DNA from: Skermania piniformis
GTDB lineage: Bacteria; Actinomycetota; Actinomycetes; Mycobacteriales; Mycobacteriaceae
Assembly (NCBI RefSeq): GCF_019285775.1
Contig: NZ_CP079105.1
Location: forward strand, 2,852,001 to 2,916,000
Direction of reading: 5' to 3'
Length of the DNA: 64,000 bases
Notes under the pieces: generated by a model
What the model saw: the letters and a program-made list of their open reading frames with translations, nothing else
Database searches by the model: none
What the model was told of the DNA's origin: nothing
Shown: positions 54,573-64,000 of the stretch, piece by piece
How the letters are laid out: every line of letters begins with the position of its first letter
How positions within the stretch are numbered: the stretch's first letter is position 1
Position numbers and translations under genes: made by a program

Positions 54573-55031
54573 CTACACGAGTGCGCGCGATTCATCAACG
54601 ATCAGTCCAGCTTCGACGAGAGCCAGGCGAACGCCCTTGCGGTCAACGCCCATCCGACGACTGATCGCCCTCATCGAGACACCCGCTCGGGCGAGGCGTA
54701 CAGCCTCCACCTTCTCGTCGAGACACAGCCCTGGGCGGCGGCTCGGCACGTTGCGACGACGGAGGTGGGAGAACACGGTGGCACGGTGGATGCCATACCG
54801 TTCGGCCAGGGAGTTGACGCTCATCCCGGCCAGGTAGTCGCCGACGAGCTGGTCCACCTCGGCAGCGGTGAGAAAAGTTTGAGCCGTCTCGATAGTCCTT
54901 ACAACAGGCCCCCGATCGTCCCTCGGAGCGCTACTCTGGGGCCGTGAGGACACCTTGTAGACGCCCCGCAACAGGCGGTTGACCAGGGTTTTTGTCTTGG
55001 GGGCGGAGTTGCCGAACGTGCTACTTAGGCA
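54573..55031 (-). CDS. resolvase-type HTH domain at the right end (split recombinase tail)
   Basis: 152 residues from the attR core to the stop. Two HTH units: TAAEVDQLVGDYLAGMSVNS / LAERYGIHRATVFSHLRRRN, then KVEAVRLARAGVSMRAISRR / MGVDRKGVRLALVEAGLI, resembling the C-terminal DNA-binding domain of Hin-type resolvases. No good start codon lies near the domain; the open frame extends upstream through attR into host DNA (to an ATG at 55112). In the excised circle it continues in frame from the serine recombinase (…THLG|CLSSTFG…). It is best read as the detached tail of that enzyme; a GTG at 54953 could allow separate translation. Confidence 0.7.
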   Translation of the reverse strand, partial: CLSSTFGNSAPKTKTLVNRLLRGVYKVSSRPQSSAPRDDRGPVVRTIETAQTFLTAAEVDQLVGDYLAGMSVNSLAERYGIHRATVFSHLRRRNVPSRRPGLCLDEKVEAVRLARAGVSMRAISRRMGVDRKGVRLALVEAGLIVDESRALV

Positions 55032-55038
55032 CCCCAAA
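55030..55038. repeat. attR core (CACCCCAAA)
   Basis: Right copy of the 9-bp repeat. Host DNA to its right begins CGAAACAGTG, the tRNA-His terminator. Joining 14083 to 55039 rebuilds an uninterrupted tRNA-His plus terminator. Confidence 0.72.
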
Positions 55039-55042
55039 CGAA

Positions 55043-55086
55043 ACAGTGCCCTACCTGCGGAAACGCCGGTAGGGCACTGTTGTTGT
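55043..55086 (+). terminator. tRNA-His terminator displaced by the element
   Basis: ACAGTGCCCTACC (55043-55055) and GGTAGGGCACTGT (55068-55080) form a perfect 13-bp stem, extended after one mismatch by GCG-GAAA-CGC with a tetraloop, followed by TGTTGT. No gene on the plus strand precedes it now; without the element it would lie directly behind tRNA-His. It may also stop transcription from the icd side. Confidence 0.8.
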
Positions 55087-55244
55087 CCAAGATCATGCAT
55101 TGACCTCTGCATCGAGGACTCGTTCTTCGGGATCCGTCGCCGGACAGCGACGACGCAGTCCGGCCGTCGTGTCGGTGCTGTCGGTGCGGGGGCGGCGTCA
55201 CCGATGACGCCGCCCCCGACCGAACCGAAACCGAGACGGATCAG

Positions 55245-57479
<2,235 letters not shown>

Positions 57480-57526
57480 GGGATCTCCGCACGTCGGGGG
57501 CAGCTCGGATTGGCGTCCCGAGTCTA

Positions 57527-57556
57527 ATCATCCGCACGGCATCCCGTGCGGATGAT
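57527..57556. repeat. 13-bp inverted repeat upstream of icd
   Basis: ATCATCCGCACGG (57527-57539), CATC, CCGTGCGGATGAT (57544-57556): a perfect hairpin 48 bp upstream of the icd start and exactly at the broken 5' end of the MalT-like fragment. It may be an operator of icd, a terminator, or a scar of the rearrangement. Confidence 0.6.
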
Positions 57557-59850
57557 CGAGCTCCTGGCTGAGCGTCGACCACGACGACAACACGCCGCTC
57601 TGGTTCGTCACACACATCGTCGACGCCATCAGCGCCCCGCTGCCCGATTCCGCCGCACTACTGAGGGCGGTCATCCAGGAGTCCGGCGGCGGCTCCGATA
57701 ACGATGTCCTCGCCACGCTTATCGACGAGATCCACAGCAAACAAATATGTCTCGCGCTAGTGGTCGACGACTGGCATCGCATCGAGAACAGCGAGACCGT
57801 AGCGAGCCTCGCCTTTCTGATCGAACATGCCTGCCATCACCTGCAGCTCATCGTCACGAGCCGGGATCGACGGGGACTTCCGTTGAGTCGAATGTTGATT
57901 CGTGATGAGCTGACAGAAATAGGTGAGGAGCAGCTGCGATTTGACCTCGGTGAGGCCCAGGAGTTCGTTCGCACTCACGGTGGACCCGATCTCGCGGCCG
58001 ACGATCTGGCGAAACTGACCGAATCCACCGAAGGCTGGGCCGCAGCCCTGCAACTGGCTTCGTTGTCGATGCGCGGCGGCGGAACCGCACCGACATCGCT
58101 CATCGCTCGGATCACCGGACGGCACCAAGCGCTCGGCGATTTCCTCGCCGAGAATGTTCTCGACGCGCTCGAACCGGCCACGCTGCGCTTCCTGATGGCT
58201 ACCTCGGTGCCGGAACGAATCAGCGGCGAGCTCGCCGACGCCCTGACCGAGTCACGCGGTGGCGAGGAGAGGCTGCGGGAAATCGCTCAACGGGGACTGT
58301 TTCTCCGCGGTGTCGACGAGAACGGCGACTGGTATCGGTACCACCACCTGTTCGCCGAGTTCCTCGGCCGCAGGCTCGCCCGAGACCGCCCAGAGGATCT
58401 GCCCGCGTTGCGGCACCGCGCCGCCGCCTGGTTCATCGAGCACGACATGGTCAAGGAGGCCGTGGATCATCTGGTCGCGGCCGGCGACGACGACGGCGCA
58501 CTCGACCTCGTCGAAGATCGCGGTACCAGCCTCCTGGAGAACGGCCAGATGGCCATGTTCGCCGCTCTCGCCGGTGCCCTGCCAGCCGCGGCCGGACTGG
58601 CCCGACCGCGCCTGCAGATCTTGCTTGCGATGGCCAACACCATCCTTCGGCGCGCCGATGCGACCCGCACCGCACTCGACCGCGCGCTCGGCGCCCTGGC
58701 CCGGCTGGATCTGCCACCCGCTGAAGCCGAGCGAATCCGGGTCCAGGCCGATGTCCTGCGCGCGGTGACTGAGGTCTACCGCGATCGGGCCGACGATGTC
58801 GCCGCCCTGGTGGCGAAGCCGCTCGCCGACGACAGCGAGCCGTACAGCAACTGGGTACGCCCCGTAGCAAGCGTCGCGGCGGCCTTCGCTTCGCTCTATC
58901 GGTTCGACTTCGCCGCCACCCGGCGTCATCGAGAACACTTCGACGCAACCGCCGGTGGCGCGATGTCCACGATGTACGCCGACTGCTTCGCAGGCCTTGC
59001 CGCGTATGAACAGTTGGATGTCGACTCCGCTGAAGCGATCCTGCGAAGAGCGCATGACACCGCGCAGGCGACAAGCGGCCCCCAGTCCACGGCGGCGGCC
59101 CTGGCCGGTGCGACGCTCGGTGTCCTGCGATACGAGCGGGGTGATCTGGCGGCAGCGGGGCGGCTCCTCGACGTCGCCGGCCGGATCGTCCGCGATCTCG
59201 GCGTAGTCGATCTCCTGATCGCGGTCTACGTCTACGGAGCGCGGGTCAAGTCGTTCGAGGACCCGAGCGCGGCGGCGGCGCAGTTGGCCGAGGGAGCCGA
59301 CGTCGCCGCGGCGTCGGGACTCCGGCGGCTGCAGGCCGCGGTAGTCGGCGAACGGATTCGGTACAGGCTGACCTCCGGGATGCCCCTAACGTCCCGGATG
59401 TCGCCGTCGACCCTACCTATGCCATCGGGTGGCACCGGTGAAGTGACCGCCCAGAGCGAGGAAGCCAACGCCGTGCGGCTGCTCCTCGCCGAGGGCCGGG
59501 ACGCCCGCGCCCGAGCGAGCGAGCTGGTCACCCGGGTGGCCCGCGACGACCGCCCGCGGGCCCGGCTCACGGCCGACCTGCTGCTCGGCGAAGCGCTCGC
59601 CCGACACGGCGGCGACGCGGCCGAAGCGCACGTCATCGCGACCGTCGCGACCTGCGCCGAACACGGCCTGATCCGACCGCCCCTCGACGAGGGCCCGGCG
59701 ATGCACGAGGTGGTCACCGGACTCTTGGCACGACACCAATCAGGCCAGCCGGTCACTGGCTGGCAGCGGATCCGCCCCGGGTATCTCACCGCGCTTGCCG
59801 CCGCCAGTCCTCGCCAGCCCTACCACGCAGGCGGGGCGGTGATCACCTAG
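57556..59850 (+). pseudogene. LuxR/MalT-type ATPase regulator, truncated at both ends
   Basis: 765 codons open after the TGA at 57553. The sequence begins inside a STAND/MalT ATPase: WLSVDHDDNTPLWFVTHIVD (after Walker A) and LALVVDDWHRI (Walker B), then ELTEIGEEQLRFDLGEAQEF, EGWAAALQLASLSMRG and YRYHHLFAEFLGRRL, followed by TPR-like repeats. The N-terminal P-loop is missing, because only 76 bp separate it from icd, and the C-terminal LuxR HTH is missing as well. A shorter product from the GTG at 57760 could be made, but could neither bind ATP normally nor DNA. Probably a decaying gene. Confidence 0.75.
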
Positions 59851-59871
59851 CTGACAGCACACCCAGCCGGC

Positions 59872-60477
59872 TCAGCGGGGTACCGCGAGACCCGCGCGGA
59901 CCATCGTCTTCGCCGTCTCTACCAGCGCCGTCGCCGACTCGCGTGAGCCCGGCCACCACTCGGGCGCCATGTTGAGCGCTCCAACAATGAGCATCCGAGC
60001 GGTACGAATATCCAGGTCACCTCGCACCGATCCGTCGGCGACGCCCGCGTCGAGGAGCTGGCGCCACAGCTCGTGGTACTCGTCACCGGCCACCACAACC
60101 GACTGTCGGATACCAGGCGGGAGTTGTCCGATGTTGCGGCTCAGAGCGAAGGCGAAGTCAGCGAGTTCCAGCTCGGCCCGCAGGTGCGCCTCGACAGCCG
60201 CGCAGATCCGATCCAGCGAGGTCACAGCTGGACCAACGAGATCGGCCACGGCCGTCCCGACACAGCTCAGGAGCTGGCGTTGCCCTTCGATCATCGTCGC
60301 GGCAACGACCTCGTCCCGGGACGCGAAGTAGTAATAGACCGCCGGCGGACGCAGCCCCGCAGCCTCGGCGATGTCAGCCAACCGAGTTCCCGCGTAGCCC
60401 CGTCGAGCCAACACCGACGCCGCGGCAGACAAAATTCGGGCGCGGGTCGGATTCGATCCCCCGGGCCGAACCGCCAC
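59872..60477 (-). CDS. TetR family regulator
   Basis: 201 residues. HTH: SAAASVLARRGYAGTRLADI and AEAAGLRPPAVYYYFASRDE are the typical TetR helices. The ligand domain holds LADFAFALSRNIGQLPPGIR and RTARMLIVGALNMAPEWWPG. It is divergent from the Rieske/ADH operon, and a perfect 12-bp palindrome lies 27 bp upstream, so autoregulation and control of the oxygenase operon are likely. Confidence 0.85.
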   Translation of the reverse strand: MAVRPGGSNPTRARILSAAASVLARRGYAGTRLADIAEAAGLRPPAVYYYFASRDEVVAATMIEGQRQLLSCVGTAVADLVGPAVTSLDRICAAVEAHLRAELELADFAFALSRNIGQLPPGIRQSVVVAGDEYHELWRQLLDAGVADGSVRGDLDIRTARMLIVGALNMAPEWWPGSRESATALVETAKTMVRAGLAVPR

Positions 60478-60503
60478 GTCCCAGCCTCCTCGAGCCAGCG
60501 AAG

Positions 60504-60515
60504 TAGATTAATCTA
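60504..60515. promoter_or_regulatory. TetR operator palindrome
   Basis: TAGATTAATCTA is a perfect 12-bp palindrome in an AT-rich patch 27 bp upstream of the TetR gene, standing out from the surrounding GC-rich sequence. Confidence 0.6.
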
Positions 60516-61100
60516 ATTGAAATTATACCCGCCGGCGACCAACCTCCGCGCCTCGGGCGAGACGAGGGATCCAGCGAGCCGCCACAGAAGCAGGTGGCCA
60601 TACATAGCCGCCAAGATGCATGGTGAGGAATGCCGGACTATGACCGACGCACGCGCTCGGCTTCGGCTGCCTACCAGTGGGTCACAGCGGTGGGCTGCTC
60701 GTGGTACCGATCGAACCACTGTGCGGCAAAGGTGGGCAGCCCGTTCGTGCTGACAGGGGCACCCTGGGACGCGTTCTTCTTCTACTTGGTTCTGCGCGCA
60801 CCGCCTCGGATCGATCCGACCTCCGGCATCGGCCCACGATGGTCGAATCCGCCCAGCCGAACCAACCGGAGTGGTTCACGCTCGCGCTGGCCACCGCCTA
60901 CGCAGCGACCTTCGCGGGTGATGATCGCGGCCAACATCGTCGACGACGTCAGGGTAACCGAGTACGTCATGCAGTCGGCCGGCCTCGGCGGCATCGGCGT
61001 TCTCACCGCCATACCCTGGATTTCGACGATCGGACAGACACATGACGGGACAGGTGTATGGTCAAGTGTGCATCGCCTCTCCGGTCAAGGAGGACCTCTG
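60516..61100. other. long gap, no convincing gene
   Basis: 585 bp between the TetR operator and the Rieske gene. Several frames are open, but none shows a recognisable product or consistent codon use; short peptide-like patches (for example QPNQPEWFTLALA in one frame) may be remnants. The last 20 bp hold AAGGAGGACC, the ribosome binding site of the Rieske gene. The promoter of the operon must be here. Confidence 0.4.
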
Positions 61101-62276
61101 ATGGCCGCCGCTGCCGACACTCCCACCCCGCTCGACCAGCGATTGACTCGCCGGGGCCTCGACCTGGCACTGGGTAGGACCACCGACATGGCTCCAGCGA
61201 CGCTTCCGGTCCCGCTCGACTACTACCGGGACGACAAACTCACCGAGCTGGAGGAGTCGACCATCCTCCGGCGGGTCCCCATCCCGGTCCTGGCCAGCGC
61301 GCAAGTCCCCGCACCCGACGATTACGTTGTGCGATCGGTACTGGGTGACTCACTGCTGATCACCCGCGATCGCGACGGACAAGCGCACGTCCTACTCAAC
61401 TATTGTCGACACCGCGGCGCGATGCCCGCCTGTGGGTCGGGCAGCGCCCGCCGGTTCACCTGCCCGTATCACGCGTGGGTCTACGACAACACCGGGCGGC
61501 TGCGCGGCGTGCCGGGCAGCGACGGGTTCGCCGGGCTGGACCGGTCGCGCTACGGCTTGGTCGAACTGCCCAGTGAGGAACGCTACGGTTTCGTTTGGGC
61601 GGTGCTGACCGCGGACGCCGAGCTGGACCTCAACGGTCACCTCGGTCCGATGGGACCCGAACTGGCGCAGTGGAGTTACCAGAACTACGGCTATCACGAC
61701 GAGCGCTCGCTGGAATCCGAGGTCAGTTGGAAGGGGGCTCTGGAAGCATTCGCCGAGGGCTATCACTTCCCGTTCGTGCACGGCCAGAGCGTTATCGGAA
61801 TGAACACTCTGCCGAACACACACGTCTACGACGAGTTCGGCCCGCACCACCGGATCGGTTTCCCGTTCACTTGGATCACCGACCTGGCCGGCACCGAGCC
61901 GGACGAGCGCTGGGATCCGATCCAGCAGATGGGTGTCATCTACTGGATCTATCCGAACCTGATCCTGGCCAACAGCCCGGTCGGCGTGGAAGTCATCGAC
62001 ATCCTGCCCGCGGGTTCGGCGACCCGGTGCGTGGTGCGGCACAGCTGGATGGCCCGATATCCGGCAACCGACGACGCGCAGCGCGCGATGTATGACGAGA
62101 TCTTCGCGCAGGTACACGCCGCGGTGCGAGACGAGGACTTCGCGATGCTGCCACAGTGCGGACAGGGCGCCCGCCGCGGCCAGCACGACCACATGATCCT
62201 CGGCCGCAACGAGATCGGCGTCCAGCATATGGTTCGGATAATGTCGGCAAGGCTCGGAATCGCGCCCGGGCTATGA
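61101..62276 (+). CDS. Rieske non-heme iron oxygenase, large subunit
   Basis: 391 residues from the ATG at 61101 (AAGGAGG upstream). The Rieske centre is CRHRGAMP...CPYHAWVYD (about 98-122). The catalytic domain has the facial-triad region FAEGYHFPFVHG. This is the alpha-subunit layout of ring-hydroxylating dioxygenases and related monooxygenases; no small subunit or reductase gene is visible, so electron donors must come from elsewhere. The substrate is unknown. It is coupled to the dehydrogenase by an ATGA overlap, which suggests the alcohol or diol formed is oxidised next. Confidence 0.88.
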   Translation: MAAAADTPTPLDQRLTRRGLDLALGRTTDMAPATLPVPLDYYRDDKLTELEESTILRRVPIPVLASAQVPAPDDYVVRSVLGDSLLITRDRDGQAHVLLNYCRHRGAMPACGSGSARRFTCPYHAWVYDNTGRLRGVPGSDGFAGLDRSRYGLVELPSEERYGFVWAVLTADAELDLNGHLGPMGPELAQWSYQNYGYHDERSLESEVSWKGALEAFAEGYHFPFVHGQSVIGMNTLPNTHVYDEFGPHHRIGFPFTWITDLAGTEPDERWDPIQQMGVIYWIYPNLILANSPVGVEVIDILPAGSATRCVVRHSWMARYPATDDAQRAMYDEIFAQVHAAVRDEDFAMLPQCGQGARRGQHDHMILGRNEIGVQHMVRIMSARLGIAPGL

Positions 62277-63373
62277 GCCGCGAGATCATCGCCGCGGTCG
62301 CACGCGGCGCGGCTGAGCCGTTCACCATCGAGCGGCTCACCCTGGCCACGCCGCGTGCCGGCGAAGTGGTCGTCCGGCTGGTCGCCTCGGGGATCTGTCA
62401 ATCCGACCTCACCGCAAAGCACAACTTCCCGGCCGAGCTCCCGATCGTGCTCGGTCACGAGACAGCTGGCGTCGTCGAGCAGCTCGGCAGCGAAGTCACC
62501 GGCATCGAAGTCGGCGACCACGTTCTGGTGACCTACGCCAGCTGCGGCAACTGCCGGCGGTGCGACGCGGGCCTACCCGGCTATTGCGACCACTGGGTGC
62601 GGCTCAATGGGGGCCGCTACGGAGCCAACTCGCCACTGACCACGACGGACGGACAGCCGGTGGTGGGCGGGTTCTTCGGGCAATCGAGCTTCGCGACCCA
62701 TCTGGTTGCCAGCGCACGAAGTGTCGTAGTGGTGGACCAGGACCTCGATCTGACACTGATCGCCGCATTCGGCTGCGGAGTACAGACCGGCGCCGGCGCC
62801 GTGGTCAACGTGCTCCAGCCGGAGTCGGACTCCGCCGTAGCGATCTTCGGGGTCGGTGGGGTGGGAATATCGGCGGTGATGGCGGCGCGAGCACTCGGCG
62901 TCAGCACCGTGATCGCCGTCGATCTCTCCGCCGACCGGCTGCACGTCGCCGGTGAACTCGGCGCAACGACACTGATCGACGGCGCGGCCGATGATGTCGC
63001 GACGCAGATCCGCGCCGCGACCGGGGACGGTACGACGCATGCGCTGGATACCACCGGCATCGATACGGTCGTCGCGACCGCCATCGAATCGCTTGCCCCA
63101 CGAGGCACGTTGGCCGTCGTCGGCCTCGGCGAACCGGTCATCCCGATCGAAGTCGCCAAGCTGATTGGGCTCGGCAAGACGGTGCGTGGATCGATCGAGG
63201 GCGATGCCGATCCACACCGGTTCCTGCCCCAACTCATCGACTGGTACCGCACCGGCAAGCTGCCGATGGATCGGATCATCCGGCGGTATCCGCTCGAAGC
63301 GATCAATGCCGCGGTCGCTGACTGCGCTCGCGGCGAGGTGATCAAATCGGTTCTCACCTTCGCAGAGCTGTAG
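62273..63373 (+). CDS. zinc-dependent alcohol dehydrogenase (MDR family)
   Basis: 366 residues. Catalytic zinc ligands: Cys in SGICQSDLTAKH, the GHETAGVVEQLG motif with His, and a later Cys in AAFGCGVQTGAG. Structural zinc loop CGNCRRCDAGLPGYCDHW has the four Cys. The cofactor motif FGVGGVGISAVMAARALG with a following Asp (VIAVDLSADRL) suggests NAD. It resembles aryl-alcohol/class III-type dehydrogenases. It probably oxidises the product of the upstream Rieske enzyme. Confidence 0.88.
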   Translation: MSREIIAAVARGAAEPFTIERLTLATPRAGEVVVRLVASGICQSDLTAKHNFPAELPIVLGHETAGVVEQLGSEVTGIEVGDHVLVTYASCGNCRRCDAGLPGYCDHWVRLNGGRYGANSPLTTTDGQPVVGGFFGQSSFATHLVASARSVVVVDQDLDLTLIAAFGCGVQTGAGAVVNVLQPESDSAVAIFGVGGVGISAVMAARALGVSTVIAVDLSADRLHVAGELGATTLIDGAADDVATQIRAATGDGTTHALDTTGIDTVVATAIESLAPRGTLAVVGLGEPVIPIEVAKLIGLGKTVRGSIEGDADPHRFLPQLIDWYRTGKLPMDRIIRRYPLEAINAAVADCARGEVIKSVLTFAEL

Positions 63374-63398
63374 TCTCCCTTGATGAGACAAGCGACAA

Positions 63399-64000
63399 GT
63401 GCGTAGTCACGGCTGGTCCGGCCATACCCCGTCGTCGGATGAGGAGGCGATCGAGCGAATCCTCGATGCGGCCGAGCAACTCCTCGACGAGTCCGGTGCC
63501 GCGATGCGGATCGCCGACGTGGCCCGGGCTGTCGGGGTCACCCGCCAGACGGTCTACCGCTACTTTCCCAGCACCGAGTCGCTGCGTATGGCCACTGTGT
63601 TGCGTTCCGCCGATGGCTTTCTCGATCAGATGGCGAACCGATTGGCCGGCGAAACGAACCCGGTTGCGGCACTCACCGGCGGACTCGCCTTCACTATCGA
63701 GACCCTCGGCGCAGACAACCAACTCGAGCTGCTGCTGCGGGGGCATTCCGCCGACGCGCACTCGCTGTCGCTCACCTCCGACACCGCGCTCAGCTTCGCC
63801 CGGGCCATGCTGCACCGTGTCGGTGTGGACTGGGCCCGATATGGTTTCGACGACGCCGCGCTCGACGAGTTGGCCGAGTTCAGCCTCCGAATTCTGCACT
63901 CGTTCATCACCGATCCTGGCGAGCCGGCACGGCGTGGCGCGGAGCTACGACGATTCCTCACCCGCTGGGTCGGGCCGGCGATCACCTACCCGGTCATGGC
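63399..64000 (+). CDS. TetR family regulator, 5' part
   Basis: Open from a GTG at 63399 through the window end (200 codons visible). HTH: IERILDAAEQLLDESGAAMR, then IADVARAVGVTRQTVYRYFP, a standard TetR signature. The C-terminal domain contains LELLLRGHSADAHSLSLTSD and FSLRILHSFITDPGE. It follows the dehydrogenase by 25 bp on the same strand and may be co-transcribed, giving the Rieske/ADH operon a second local regulator. The start has only a weak ribosome binding site. Confidence 0.8.
   Translation, partial: MRSHGWSGHTPSSDEEAIERILDAAEQLLDESGAAMRIADVARAVGVTRQTVYRYFPSTESLRMATVLRSADGFLDQMANRLAGETNPVAALTGGLAFTIETLGADNQLELLLRGHSADAHSLSLTSDTALSFARAMLHRVGVDWARYGFDDAALDELAEFSLRILHSFITDPGEPARRGAELRRFLTRWVGPAITYPVM

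Larger units (their letters stand above)
14075..55038. mobile_element. integrative and conjugative element at tRNA-His
   Basis: The element is about 41 kb and bounded by CACCCCAAA at 14075-14083 and 55030-55038. It carries a serine recombinase, MobF relaxase, coupling protein, VirB4-like ATPase, TrbL-like and other mating-channel proteins, a cell-wall hydrolase, ParB, PrimPol, SSB and antirestriction genes. Host genes (orn/tRNA-His and icd) lie on either side. Cargo includes mercury resistance, restriction-modification and several uncharacterised gene sets. Boundaries come from the repeat and from restoration of a tRNA plus terminator on in-silico excision. Confidence 0.85.

Noticed and set aside
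55032..55112. ATG at 55112 as the natural start of the right-end HTH protein
   Set aside because: It lies in host DNA beyond attR and translates through the tRNA terminator hairpin; it can only exist in the integrated state and is unlikely to be selected.

Overview
The window is high-GC actinobacterial chromosome, most likely Nocardia or another Nocardiaceae. The host genes support this: a DesA3-like desaturase with its ferredoxin reductase, an F420-dependent LLM oxidoreductase, orn directly upstream of tRNA-His, and a monomeric isocitrate dehydrogenase. Assignments rest on reading motifs by eye; no database search was run.

Host sequence on the left (1-14074) carries a TIGR02569-like protein (partial), an LLM oxidoreductase, tRNA-Arg(TCT), a lipoprotein, the desaturase/reductase pair with a divergent TetR gene and a perfect operator palindrome, an MFS exporter divergent from a PadR gene that overlaps a 2,4-dienoyl-CoA reductase, a secreted cell-wall-type protein, an SDR, a HerA-like ATPase, orn and tRNA-His(GTG).

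Positions 14075-55038 are an integrative and conjugative element of about 41 kb at the 3' end of tRNA-His. The 9-bp repeat CACCCCAAA marks both ends, and the probable tRNA-His terminator now lies 41 kb away, just beyond the right repeat. The element encodes a large serine recombinase at the left end, SSB, a coupling ATPase, a VirB4/TraC ATPase, an SCO6880-type protein, a TrbL-like membrane protein, two small membrane paralogues, a three-domain cell-wall hydrolase, ParB, PrimPol, an ArdC-like antirestriction protein and a MobF relaxase-helicase. Many of these genes overlap by 4 bp (ATGA or GTGA). Two inserts break the transfer cluster: a CHAT-domain protease-like gene on the opposite strand (21981-23042), and a mercury module (merA, merR, a zinc-ribbon recombinase-like protein, an XRE regulator and a tyrosine recombinase; about 26.7-32.2 kb). 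The right part holds an XRE/ImmA/7TM/hydrolase operon behind four helically phased palindromes, a type II restriction-modification pair, a second methyltransferase with a gene apparently embedded in another frame, an HTH-helicase with a small Cys protein, and a DprA-like protein.

The most unusual observation is at the element ends. The recombinase stop codon comes from the tRNA-His acceptor stem. Joining the ends in silico, as in the excised circle, removes that stop and fuses the recombinase in frame to a resolvase-type HTH reading frame at the right end, giving about 711 instead of 559 residues. Integration would therefore truncate the recombinase.

Host sequence on the right (55039-64000) carries the tRNA terminator, icd, a LuxR/MalT-type regulator truncated at both ends, and a Rieske oxygenase/alcohol dehydrogenase operon between two TetR genes.
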